Below, in pieces: positions 32,930-44,000 of a stretch of 64,000 nt of DNA (position 1 is the first letter of the stretch; each line of letters starts with the position of its first letter). Below the pieces are notes generated by a model. The model was not told the origin of the DNA and searched no databases. It saw only the letters and a program-made list of their open reading frames with translations. The stretch spans positions 277,627,503 through 277,691,502 of the forward strand of contig NC_064622.1 of assembly GCF_023898315.1 (NCBI RefSeq), in the 5' to 3' direction. Source of the DNA: Schistocerca nitens (taxonomy: Eukaryota > Arthropoda > Insecta > Orthoptera > Acrididae). The position numbers were made by a program, and so were the translations under genes.

Positions 32930-34534
32930 ATCTGTACCATTCTTACGACTTGACATACAAGTACTTTCACGTTTGTTATCACACTATTCCACATCAAATC
33001 CATATCTTCCTTATGACGGGACATAGTCCATTTACACCTGTCGGAACACACACACATACTTTATAAGCCTGATGCTCAAGGTGAACATATCACACATCCC
33101 CTACTACTAAGTATAATACCACACCAATAGCTAATTGCAGGCGATACGAAATAATGCTGACCGAAAATCAGTGATGGGTGGACATGTCTCATAAGTTATT
33201 CCTGCGAGTGCTACCACTGTGTCTTAGAAAGACAGGCGTAATCATCTTACAGACCACTATATGTCAAAGAAACACGATTGCAATGACCATTTTACAGTCA
33301 CAAGCAGTCTTGATTCCACAGGTGCAGACAAGTATCTATGTTAAAAGCTATACTGGATTTATAAATCGAGGGATGGCATTACCTCTTAATGAAGTGGTTT
33401 TTCCAAATACTGCAACTCTGAATATAGACCTTGATCGCTGGAGTGTATATTATCAGACCAACAATGCAGTTACTCGTCACCTACGGTGCAACCTCGTAAT
33501 AAAATTACCGAATTTAGAAAGTGATTTGGCTAAGGAACATGGTATGAAACCATTATTTGCAACTCCCTCATGCCGCTGCTAGATTTTTCTCCAGTATTTG
33601 TAACGCGTTTTGTCGGATTCCTCTTGCAGTCGCATACTTGTTCCTGTGTACTAGAATTGTTCTGCGCCAACCAGAAGCAAGCGCAAGTGCTTCCTCAATT
33701 TCCCCGCATTTCAGTGCATTTTCCCTCAATTTATACGTATTTTCTGTCATTTTTCGCAATTCTATTGATTTTTTTATGTCACTTCTGCCCATGTGATCGT
33801 GTTCTAAAATCTCTTGTAAATGTAGTACAACTGCCAACTCTTAGCGTAAATGCACTATTTTTCTGACCAGGAGGCGTAGTATAGCATTGTACTCGATTGC
33901 ATCCAGTCGCCTCCACAGGCATAATCCACATTTGCAGTGTGTTTACTCTGTTTTCTGTATGTCTGTGTATGTGCATATATCGCAGACAGTGCGTCGTCTC
34001 CACTGCAATGGCTGGTGTCCATGTAGCAGCTATAGACAGCTCAGACCAGAGCCATTCTAGATGGATAGCCAGTACCGAATATCGCAGATTTTACATTCAG
34101 TGTCAACAGTAAGTGTAAAGTCTTGTACTGTAGGGAAGCAAGGGACAGGATCTTGTTATGGGTGGCGGGTATCCTCTTTCCAAAACACAAATACAAACAT
34201 GGATTAATAGGTTCTTTATTTACATAACTGAACGTATTTACTAAACTGGAATAGAGTCCATGTATTGTGGTACAAGCTCATCAGGAATAGTCCCCTTGCA
34301 GACGCTATCGGAAATCATGGTACTACAAACTTCAGTCTCACTGCTGCTGAAGTAGAAGTCCCGCTATCACCACTAATCTGGTCGCTGTGTACTGTCGTAG
34401 CCTGAGTGAGTTAGTGAGTTCCTCCAGCCAGCAGTGGCGGTCTATAAACGCACTGTCGAGAGGGCACTGGCAGCGTGTTGCTTGACGGTGTGTCTCTGGC
34501 CTCTCTCTTGATAGCCACACTAGATGCAGTTCCT
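32930..34534. other. Mostly unassigned; small minus-strand frame at 33568-33837
   Basis: An 89-codon minus-strand frame reads GRSDIKKSIELRKMTENTYK and EEALALASGWRRTILVHRNK, rich in charged helix-forming residues; I do not recognise it and see no splice sites that fit well. A 134-codon plus-strand frame (33178-33582) is also unrecognised. 34140-34540 may be LTR-like, without proof. Confidence 0.35.
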
Positions 34535-36880
34535 ACTATTGATCTTAATGCTACATCTTTGCCGACCGGTGCGCTGGTGACAGCTTACTCCAGCGCAGTA
34601 AGCACATCTTTTCTATATTGGACTTACTTCGTGTTTTCTACCAGATACCTGTGGCACTAGATGACGTTGCTAAGACAGCCATCTGCACACCATTCAAACT
34701 ATTTAAATTTACCTCAATGCCTTTTGAACTTTGTAATACTGCCCAAACATTTCAGCAGTTTACAGGTGAAGTCACATGTGACTTGGACTTTTGTTATGTG
34801 TATATTGATGATGTCTCGGTCATGTCAAACTCAGAGGAAGAAAACCTGTTACATTGATAACAGATCTTCACTCATCTACATGCACATGGCCTGCTTATTA
34901 GCCCATTGAAGTGCGTCCTTGGAGTAGCTGAAGTATAGTTACTAGGCTATACTATCAACATGCAAGGCATACAGCCACTGCAAGTGAAAGTGGAAGCTAC
35001 ATTTAATTTTCCAGTTGACAGTTAAAGAATTACAACCATATCTCGGGGTAACCCGTTTTACCGTCAGTCTGTTTGCAATCGTGCCCTCCTAGCTACACCA
35101 CTCTATAAACTCTTGCACGATTCACTGAAGCCAAAGGTCAAACTCCAGTGGAATAGTAAGTGCGAGTTGGCACTTACCAAGCTGAAGACTGCCATTGCAG
35201 AAGCTACACGGTTAGCACAATCAGTTCCACAGGCACCTCTCATGCTTATGGTCGATGCTTCTGCCACTGCAGTCGATGATGCACTGCAACAGCAAATAGA
35301 AGAGCACTGCCGGCCCCTAGCCTTTTTCTGGTGTGAAAAGTTATTGCCATCTCAACCGAACTGGTCGACCTAGGATTGCGACCTGTATGCTGCTATTAAG
35401 AAATTTCGTCACATGTAGGAGGGAAAGCAGTTCACTCTCATGGCAGATCACAAGCCACTATCATACACTTTCCGCCAGGGTCTTGAGAAAGCATCACCAT
35501 GTCAGCTGTGACATCCCAGCTACGAGTATATCAGACACAATTGTTCACACTGAAGGAGAACTGAATGTGCCAGCTGATGCTCATTCTTGTATTGAAGTGA
35601 TTACTGATGCAGTTGGTTTTTAAGCTCTCGCCACAGCGCAACAATCAGACAGTGAGTTGTGAGATTTGTTGGTGCAACCATCAGGCCAACAACTCTTGCA
35701 TCTCCACCATCTATGCATTGCTGTATTATGACATCATCAATAACAAACCACAACTATTTGTGACTATTGATTTCACCAAAAGGCAGTCGCCTCTTTACAT
35801 AACGTGTTGCACCCTGGAGTATGAGCCACTACTAACATGATGAAGCAAGCTTTTGTTTGGTCGCATTACTAGCAATATGTGCGACAATTCATGACCTGTC
35901 AGTGGAATAAAGTAATATAGTTTGCTGGCACATTAGGTCATCTCCTGGCACATTCCTTCATTTTAATCATAGATTTGAACCTGTCCATCTAGACCTCATA
36001 TTACCTCTCCCACCACCGAAAGGATATACCTTGTGCCATACAGCTATCAATCGTTTTACAGGCTGGCCTTAAGTGTTCCTGATCGCAGACATTAATGCAC
36101 TGCTTTCTTCTGGGGATGGATCGCCCATTTCAGTGTTCCTCTGCAAATTACAACAGACCAGAGAAGTCGAGTCGTATCTGTTCAAATCATTTGCCATCCT
36201 ACTGGATATAAAGCGGATTAGAACTACAGCTTACCAACCAGTAGTGAACTAATTGTTTAGTTAAATGCGTGCACTGCCAACTGAAAGTGTCGCTTTGGTG
36301 TTGCGACTCGCAGCAGTGGACAGAGACATTTCCCATCGTCCTTCTGGTCCTTGCGGGTCTCCATGCATCGCTGAAAGAAGACCTGAAAGCCACAAATGTA
36401 GAATTTGTTTATAGGCAACTGATACGACCACCTGGCGAGTTCTGTGCTGACCTGCCAGACGACCGCATTGACCTATCAGACTTTGTACAAAAGCTGTGTA
36501 CACAAAGCCGGCAACTGCGCCCCATTGCTCCAAGGGGCTATCATGTCTACATACAGCACAACCGAGTATGGGAGCCACTGCAGCCACCTTACTGTGTCAT
36601 CAGTAGGGAAGACAAGACATTCAAAGTCAATGTGATGGGTATGCTGATCATTATCACTGTCGACAGGCTTCAATCTGCTTTCCACAGACCTTACACTTGT
36701 AGAATTCATCCACACACACCAATAACTCGATAAATGCTCGAACTGCTCCACCACCTATCACAGATCAGCCACAATGGATGTTGAGGCTACCTCCAATGTT
36801 CCACCTGCAGCCTATGGCACAACCTGTTGTTGACCAGTCTAGACGGCACGTCCGGTTCAACAGAAAATATCGTTGAACCT
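34535..36880 (+). pseudogene. Ty3/gypsy pol: RT, RNase H and integrase, many stops
   Basis: The plus strand shows, in order, RT (LLRVFYQIPVALDDVAK, TSMPFELCNTAQTFQQF, active site YVYIDDV at about 34798, GLLISPLKCVLGV), RNase H (LMLMVDASATAVDDAL, LMADHKPLSYTFRQ) and integrase core (FEPVHLDLILPLPPPKGYTL, INRFTGWP, IRTTAYQPVVN where a catalytic E block is expected nearby). A chromodomain-less C-terminal part follows to a purine-rich tract. Frameshifts and stops are frequent, so no product is possible. Gag and protease are absent on the left. Confidence 0.85.
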
Positions 36881-36893
36881 CTGGGGGAGGAGT
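36881..36893 (+). promoter_or_regulatory. Probable polypurine tract and LTR start
   Basis: CTGGGGGAGGAG directly follows the end of the pol-related sequence and is followed by TG, the usual LTR start. In gypsy elements this tract primes plus-strand DNA synthesis. The LTR's other end is not established. Confidence 0.5.
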
Positions 36894-37033
36894 GAAATGC
36901 ATTGTTATGTTCAGTGTAATGCTATGCACAAGTGATTACTGTTTTTAATGATACCTTTGGCGCAACCATTGATTTACGTTTTCTTTTTTATATACATATG
37001 TTTTACTCTGTTGTTGAATAGTAGCACCCATCT

Positions 37034-37849
37034 CACAACACTTCCTGCAATCGTGACGTCATTTTGACGTTACTTGGAATATCGCGAGGACCACCGCAAT
37101 ATCAACAATCGATTCGGCAGGCGCCAAATTTATTATGGCATATTTAGCTGTTTTGTAGTATAACATGGCATTATGCCGTTCCAGGGCAACGGCGCATTGT
37201 AATGTACCACAAACGCGCCACCTTTATCATTAAACATAAATTAATAATACATCAACGATATAGGCCTTCAAGAGATACTATGGTAACTGAGACTTAAGAC
37301 AAACATCAGACGAATCGGCTGTAGCGTAATGGACAATGTCGGAGTTTACGGAGTCAAAAGATGTAGGTTGGCATCTACTACACACTAATTTTTTTATCTT
37401 AGTGTTGTTAACATGTTTAGGGCCATTCTCATGAATATAATACCAGTATATCTGTAATATTCAATGCTATTTAACAGTTCCGTCTGACTAGAGAACAAAA
37501 GACGAAACAAATATTTGGTTGTTTATTTCCGAATATGTGGTGATTTCTGAGCATGTGGCTAGGCAGGAACCTAAGAGGACAATTTAAACTGCTGCGAGTA
37601 AATCGATGAGCAGTAACATTTGTATTCCCCTTGTCACAAATATTTCCTGGGTAACAATCATCTCACAAGTTCGCCTGCAAACCAATGGCACTTTGTGTTG
37701 GCATACTTCTGTCGCTAAGGATATGATTGAGTTGTTAACCACTGAAGAGAGGACCACATCAAACGCTGTCGAAAGTCGATAGCAGTTCCAGCGGTCGTCG
37801 ATATTGCGCAGTAAGTCAAATTGACGTCGCGTTTGCAGGAAGTAGTGTG
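37034..37849. mobile_element. MITE-like element with about 75-bp imperfect TIRs
   Basis: The left end (CACAACACTTCCTGCAATCG, TGACGTCATTTTGACGTTAC, GAATATCGCGAGGACC) matches the reverse complement of the right end (ACTTCCTGCAAACGCGACGT, CAATTTGACTTACT, CAATATCGACGACC). There is no transposase. A tRNA-like segment lies in its interior. The exact target duplication was not resolved. Confidence 0.65.
37316..37392 (+). other. tRNA-like segment inside the MITE-like element
   Basis: A perfect A-box match (TAGCGTAATGG) is followed about 40 bp later by a weak B box (GGTTGGCATCT) and a T run (TTTTTTT at about 37390) that could end Pol III transcription. Too degenerate for a functional tRNA. Confidence 0.45.
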
Positions 37850-38980
37850 AAACGAGTGTTACCCTTGAGGAATGTAAACGGACTCGTATGGGTTACGGTT
37901 TAGTTTTTATGCTTCAGTTGGTCTCGCAAAAACAGTGTCACACACTCTGTATAATCTTTTTTCATTGAAGTTTTTAGACAATTGTTTATAAAACAAAAGT
38001 GATGTACTGAAAGTCAAATTAACTTTCACATAATGGCTTAGAACCTCCCGTAAGCATATCTCAGTTTGAGGAATAATCACGGAAATAATTTGTTTTGCAA
38101 TGCAAAATAAATAGCTGTAAGTGGTAGAAGAAGTCTCCAGTTGCCAGCTTACGAAATGTTATTTCCAACATTATTGCTGCAGTTTCCCAATCAAAAAATC
38201 TAAATTATCCCTTTGACATCCATAAAATTTGCAAACAAAACGCCCCTCACATTGTATTTCTCTCGCCTCTGCTATTTATTTACCGTTTTAATCATAGTCG
38301 CCTCTCATCACAGGAAACGCAGCATGAATTGCTGAGCAGAGATATGCATAGCAGATTGCTTGAACAATGAGGCAACGTGTGGAGACGAGAACACATTACG
38401 CGTACGTGCGTTCTTTCATTTCTGCTTTTTCTGCATGCGCTTTTGTTCCCGCGCGTCTACGATTGCGCAGGAGGAAAGAGGAATCATGTGGACATATGTT
38501 TAGTTAAATATTGTACTGGTGGTGTAGTAGCGCATAAAATTAAAGTAGGTCACCTAGTGACACGAGTAAACATATGACTGTTACAGTGCAAAAAATTCAA
38601 AAAATATGTGCAACGACTGCAAAAGAAGCTGTTTGTGATAACTGTGTAAATTCACTTTTTCACGCTGGTGATAAAAAACTGTATACTCTGCAGTAAGAGA
38701 AGAGTAGCTTGGTGCTTTCCTGATGGCATCAAGCAAATACTGGGACGTTTATCACCGGAAAGCCGTATATGTGACTGCAGTGGTCACGTCAACATGTCAC
38801 GCGTAGGACGGAATCCAGGTAAAAGGTAAAGAAGTAGCCAATTCGCTGATGCCTCGAAAGACAGACGTTTAGTATAAAATGCTGGTTCTGCTACCCGACT
38901 ATTTTGTATTGCTCGTCAGATTGAATAACTGTGAATAGCTTATTTTTTTCCATAACATGCTTATTGCAGTAAATTGATTG
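37850..38980. other. Unassigned region
   Basis: No recognised motif. Part may belong to the LTR that ends at 39388, but its left end could not be placed. Confidence 0.3.
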
Positions 38981-38983
38981 TAG

Positions 38984-39177
38984 CAGCCGGCCAGCAGGGC
39001 CGAGCGGTTCTAGGCCCTACAGTCTGGAACCGCGCGACCGCAACGGTCGCAGGTTCGAATCCTGCCTCGGGCATGGATGTGTGTGACGTCCTTAGGTTAG
39101 TTAGGTTTAAGTAGTTCTAAGTTCTAGGGGAGTGATGACCTCAGAAGTCCCATAGTGCTCAGAGCCATTTGAACCAT
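38984..39177 (+). repeat. tRNA-derived SINE, family 1
   Basis: Full-length copy with A box (GGGCCGAGCGG), B box (GGTTCGAATCC) and a small deletion in the body. The perfect 10-bp target duplication TTGATTGTAG (38974-38983 and 39178-39187) defines its borders. Confidence 0.95.
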
Positions 39178-39187
39178 TTGATTGTAG

Positions 39188-39388
39188 ATCACATTCTGTC
39201 CCCACAAACGCGAGTGTACAGTGGTATATAAACATTCTAGGTGGCTAGTGTCTGTTATTATAGTTACTCTTTGACGTGAGTGATATAGACGATTCAATGC
39301 CTCTCTTAACAGTTAATTGTTCAGCCTTCCACGCTTGCAAGCTATCCTGTATAGATGTGTTTTATGTTCAATTCTACCAGGTACCACA
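39188..39388 (+). mobile_element. 3' part of a gypsy LTR
   Basis: Contains a TATATAAA at about 39224 and ends in CACA, four bases before a TGG-starting primer site. The left part is interrupted by the SINE at 38984-39177 and its start is unknown. Confidence 0.55.
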
Positions 39389-39392
39389 TATT

Positions 39393-39725
39393 TGGTGCCC
39401 CGACGATAACATAACACGGCCGCGTCGGCTTCAGCGTCTCGCACCGCATCGTAGGTGAAAGTTCCTTACTTCCGCGTCAGCCGCGCCGCGCTCATTCTCG
39501 CACGAAAATGGACAATCTGCCAGGCACCACGGCTACGTGCAGCACAGTAAACAGGGTTAAACCCCCGCCGTTCTGGCAACATAATCCGGTGTTTCGGTTT
39601 CCGCAGCTTGAGTGACAATTTGTCCTTGCACAGATTTCAGCAGACGAAACGCAGTATAGCTATGTAGTCGCAGCACTAACAGAAGATTTAACTCAACAAT
39701 CAGGCCCTGAAGACCACGAAGAATA
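39393..39725 (+). pseudogene. Gypsy primer-binding site and start of gag
   Basis: TGGTGCCCCGACGATAAC starts with the TGG expected for priming by a tRNA 3' CCA. The leader is followed at 39508 by an ATG reading MDNLPGTTATCSTVNRVKPP and FWQHNPVFRFPQLE, the start of a capsid-type gag of the K02A2.6-like kind, with a stop after FPQLE. Sequence related to gag continues in frame (QFVLAQISADETQYSYVVAA) and breaks off at 39725. The primer tRNA was not identified. Confidence 0.7.
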
Positions 39726-39729
39726 AGAA

Positions 39730-40034
39730 AGCACATTAACTGTTTATATAATTACTCTCCAGTTCGCATTGTCGTCATATACCGTAAATAGAGAGATGCC
39801 TGCAAGCCACGATGGTTTCCGCTCGTGCAATCTGTGTAATTTTCTGACAGTGCGCTGCCACGTCTGAAACATTTCTGTGCAATTCCAAAATAAAGCCGGC
39901 TACAGACGATTTGGCCTGTCAGCCCGACGAAGTGAGATATGGCATCCACACAGCCTGATGTTAGCACCCGATTTTGTCAGTCAGCTCTTAGCTTTTGCTA
40001 AGAATACGTGCGCGGGTACGTCGTGCCTCTTGTT
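39730..40034. other. Unassigned flank left of the solo LTR
   Basis: No recognised motif; it is not the continuation of gag. Confidence 0.3.
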
Positions 40035-40039
40035 CTATC

Positions 40040-40511
40040 TGTTGTGTCTAGTTCATACAGTCTAGACACAATGAGGTAGCTAGGTGCACGCTAAACTAAC
40101 GCAGACGGGCTTGAAGTTCTGGAACATGAGACTTATTAATGAATAAGAAGAAAAGTACGTAGCGTTTTAATACTTATCTTTAATTCTCTTGTTGGAATAC
40201 ATCTCTCTTGAATATTAGTAAGCTATAAGCACTGATACAAATGGCGCCTTGCTAGGTAGTAGCTATGGACTAAACTGAAGGCTATTCTATCTGTCTCTCG
40301 GCAAATGAGAGGAAAGCTTCGTACGTCTGGTCGCAAGCTATGTCGTCCGTACAACTGGGGGCGAGGTCTAGTCCGTGTCTTGTGACCTGCCATGTGGTGG
40401 CGCTAGGTTTGCGATTACACAGTGGCGACACGCGGGTCCGACATGTACTACAGGACCGCGGCCGATTTAAGTTACCACCTAGCAAGTGTGGTGTCTGGCT
40501 GTGACACCACA
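40040..40511 (-). mobile_element. Solo LTR (gypsy-like) with 5-bp target duplication
   Basis: The 472-bp unit begins on the minus strand with TGTGGTGTCACAGCCAGACA and ends in GACACAACA. It is flanked by CTATC on both sides (40035-40039, 40512-40516). TG...CA ends plus a 5-bp duplication are diagnostic of an LTR left by recombination between two LTRs of one element. Its 5' end is itself a short palindrome (GTGGTGTC...GACACCAC). Confidence 0.9.
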
Positions 40512-40519
40512 CTATCAAA

Positions 40520-40965
40520 ACAAAAGAAAGTTAGCATTATTCTGGTAGCAGTACAAAATCAAAATACTCTTCGCTTTAGAAAGATATCGGCCGAAATACG
40601 ATTACTGAAACGAAATATGACGTTATTGAGGGAACTGGATACTTAAGATTTTCCAATTACGTGAGAATGGACTGGGTACGACAATTTCATTACAATACTG
40701 CGCTTGGTGACACCGTTTTCGAAGCTGGGCCGTGTCGTGAGAGAAGCTGCCGAAGAAAGATTGAATGTCAATTTAAATTTTTTGGCTACTGGAAGACACT
40801 ACGCAGTTATTAAATACAGTACTGCAATCTCTCAACTTAGTTTCAGAAATAATCCCTGAAACATGCGGATCAATATGCAGAGTTCTGAGGAACTACATAC
40901 AGGTAAAGAAAACACTTTCTCAGAACTTAAATCATTTATTTGGAATTTATTTAACGTGAAAGGAT
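40520..40965. other. Unassigned sequence
   Basis: No recognised feature. Confidence 0.35.
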
Positions 40966-40969
40966 GTTT

Positions 40970-42200
40970 TACCTACATCTATGATCTGCAAACCACCGTG
41001 AGGAGCATGGCAGAGGATGCGTCCCATTGTATCACTTATTAGAGTTTCTTCCCATTCCGTTCACGTATGGAGCGCGGGAAGAATGATTATTTGAATGCTT
41101 CTGTTAGTGCAATGATTATTCCAATTAATTAGATTATTAATCTAATCTTATTTATTTGACTGTGTCTTATCCTAGAGTGATCAGTTATAGCCGTTTCTTG
41201 AAACTTTGTTAATAGACTTTCTCGGCACAGTTTACGTTTATTTTCATGATTCTTCCAGTTCAGTCCCTTCAGTATCTCTGTGACCGATCAAACAAATCTG
41301 TGACCATTCATACTGCCTTTCTCTGTACACGTTCAATACCTCCTATTAGTCTTACTTGGTGCATGTCCCGTGTCTCACACAATTGAGCAATATTCTAGAA
41401 CCGGATTTGTAAGCAATCTCGTTTATAGGCTGATTGCCCTTCCTTAGTATTCAACCAATAAACCGAAGTGTACAACCTGCTTTACCCACGACTGAGCCAA
41501 TGCGATCATTCCACTTCACGTCCCTACAAAGTTTTACACCCAGGTAACTGTTTTAAGTTGGCCGATGCCAACAGTGACTCACTGATATTATAGGACACTA
41601 TGTTCATTCGTTTTGTCAACTGCACAATTTTACATTTCTGAACATTCATAGCAAGTTCCCAATCTTTGCACCACTTTTGCAATCTTATCAAGATTTGACT
41701 TCATATTTACGCAGTTTCTTTCAGATAGTACTTTATTATAGATAACTGCATCATCTACAATAAGACTGATGTTACTAATAATCATTAATATACGACATGA
41801 ACAGCAAGGATCCCAACACACTTCCTTCTACTACCGCCGGCCGGAGTGGCCGAGCGGTTCTAGGCGCTACGGTCTGGAGCCGCGCGACCGCTACGGTCGC
41901 AGGTTCGAATCCTGCCTCGGGCATGGATGTGTGTGATGTCCTTAGGTTAGTTAGGTTTAAGTAGTTCTAAGTTCTAGGGGACTGATGATCTCAGAAGTTA
42001 AGACCCATAGTGCTCAGAGCCATTTGAACCTTCTACTACCCATCTTGCAAACAGGTGTGAACTGTGCTTTTTTCCAAGAACTGGACACAGTTTTTTGTTC
42101 GAGGGATCTACGACAGATTATAGTTAGAAGAGGGGATAACTCAGCAGAAAATTCTATTAAGTATTGTATTTATTGTGTACCAGTATTCATAATGCAAGGA
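40970..42200 (-). pseudogene. LINE (same type as 1-1110) with an internal deletion, SINE inserted
   Basis: The minus strand starts near 42200, reads SSWKKAQFTPVCKMGSR (upstream of the RT fingers) and jumps at once to GSVLGSLLFMSYINDY (palm motif B-C), followed by VDDAVIYN (active-site loop, with I-V-D-D for F-A-D-D), NMKSNLDKIAK and decayed C-terminal sequence. The 3' end near 40970 has a TAGATG-type tail. About 0.4 kb of the RT fingers and palm are missing at the jump. A family 1 SINE sits within a few bases of the deletion point. Confidence 0.75.
41836..42028 (+). repeat. tRNA-derived SINE, family 1
   Basis: Full-length copy with A box TGGCCGAGCGG and B box GGTTCGAATCC; the perfect 12-bp duplication CCTTCTACTACC lies at 41824-41835 and 42029-42040. 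Confidence 0.95.
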
Positions 42201-42551
42201 GGTCATTCACAGTGTAAACACTGTTTTCGAATTCTTGTCCGTCTACTTTACCTTTTGCAGGAGAACTACGTGTATTGAAATTGTTGGGGGAGTGGGGGTG
42301 GGGGGTGAACTGCACGTATTGCTGGAAGAATTGAATCTGTACTTGCCTGATGATGATGAAGTTGACGGTGAGGGCACGGGATGGTAGCAATTAAATTTGT
42401 CATTGTTGATGGTGCAGTGAGCTTTCCTAATTTTTCATAAAAAATGACATTAGGTATTAATTTTTATGCAATGCAGCGTTGAACATCATTCAGTTCTCAT
42501 CACTAACAGTAGCGCCAACAGCCCGCCCGTATGCATCAGTGTGGTTTCATA

Positions 42552-43715
42552 CACACATCAAAAAAAGTTTTGAGTCATCTCAGTTCCGAGAGTTCCGGAA
42601 CCTGTACAGAAAATTGGAATAGAAATCAATATATACATCATTTCTGCCCTTCTTATTGCTCACAAAAACCATCATACAGCAAGACCTTCAGAGGTGGTGG
42701 TCCAGATTGCTGTACACACCGGTACCTCTAATACCCAGTAGCATGTCCTCTTGCATTGATGCATGCCTGTATTCGTCGTGGCATACTATCCACAAGTTCA
42801 TCAAGGCACTGTTGGTCCAGGTTGTCCCACTCCTCAACGGCAATTCGGTGTAGATACCTCAGAGTCGTTAGTGGGTCACGTCGCCCATAAACAGCCCTTT
42901 TCAATCTATCCCAGGTATGTTTGATAGGGTTCATGTCTGGAGAACATGCTGGCCACTCTAGTCGAGCGATGCTGTTATCATGAAGGAAGTCAGTCACAAG
43001 ATGGGCACAATGGGGGCGTCAGTTGTCGTTCCTGAAGACAAATGCCTCGCCAATATGCTGCCGATATGGTTGCACTATCAATCGGAAGATGGCATTCACG
43101 TATCATACAGCCATTATGGCACCTTTCATAACCGCCAGCAGCGTATGTCGGCCCTAGATAATGCCACCCCAAAACAGCAGGGAACCTCCACCTTGCTGCA
43201 CTCGCTGGACATTGTGTTTAAGGCATTCAGCCTGACTGGGTTGCCTCCAAACACGTCTCCGACGATTGCCTTGTTGAAGGCATATGTGACACTCATCGAT
43301 GAAGAGAACATGATGCCAATCCTGAGCGGTCCATTCGGCATGTTGTTGGGCCCATCTGTACCGCGCCGCATGGTGCCTCCGAGACACCTGGACACTTCCT
43401 TTGTTGAGAGCCCTTCCTGGCACAAAGTAACGATGCGGATGCGATTGAACCCGGTATTGACCGTCTAGGCATGATTGAACTACAGACAGGCATGAGCTGT
43501 GTAACTCCTTCCTGGTGCAATGACTGGAACTGATCGGCTGTCGGTCCCCCTCTGTCTAATAGGTGCTGCTCATGCATGGTTGTTTACATCTTTGGGTGGG
43601 TTTAGTGACATCTCTGAACAATCAAAGGGACTGTCTCTGTGATACAATATCCACAGTCAACGTCTATCTTCAGGAGTTCTGGGACCTGGGTGATGCCAAA
43701 TTCTTTTGATGTGTA
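42552..43715 (-). pseudogene. Tc1-like element, catalytic glutamate changed to lysine
   Basis: Terminal repeats CACACATCAAAA (42552) and TTTTGATGTGTA (43705-43716) frame the element. The minus strand shows HHVLFIDECHICLQQGN (first D), RNDN-stop-RPHCAHLV (second D block with a nonsense codon after DN) and CSPDMNPIKHTWDRLKRAVY (third position K instead of E, 34 residues after the second D). The N-terminal DNA-binding region is mostly unreadable. A DD34E enzyme needs all three acidic residues, so this copy is inactive apart from its stops. Confidence 0.85.
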
Positions 43716-43734
43716 TATTTTTTTAATTTTTTCC

Positions 43735-44000
43735 CCAGCTGAAAGTAATGACTGTGCCGTCTTGCTTACTCTTTCCTGTTTTCTTATGACACCTATAGCA
43801 CATCTTTCCTAGTACATAATGCAGAGTGTTGCCTTCATCTGTATTTCTAATTCTTGCAACTGGTTTTAGTTTCTCTGCAAGGATTTGTAGTGCCTTATTT
43901 CTGGCATCCTTGTTACAGTACTGCTTATTAGAAGCATCCCACAAACATTTGAAGTTCTTATAGAGATCTAAGGACTCGATAATGACTTGTTGCTTCGTAG
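43735..44000 (-). other. Possible MADF-like domain fragment
   Basis: The minus-strand reading VIIESLDLYKNFKCLWDASN, KQYCNKDARNKALQILAEK, then a basic C-terminal part, follows the pattern of MADF domains (an N-terminal I-x-x-x-x-L-Y-x-x-x-x-x-L-W block, then K-x-x-R-x-x-A). MADF domains bind DNA and occur in host regulators and in Harbinger-type transposon partners. The frame has no internal stop (43723 to beyond 43944). The upstream boundary is unclear; it could be an exon or a TE relic. Confidence 0.35.
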
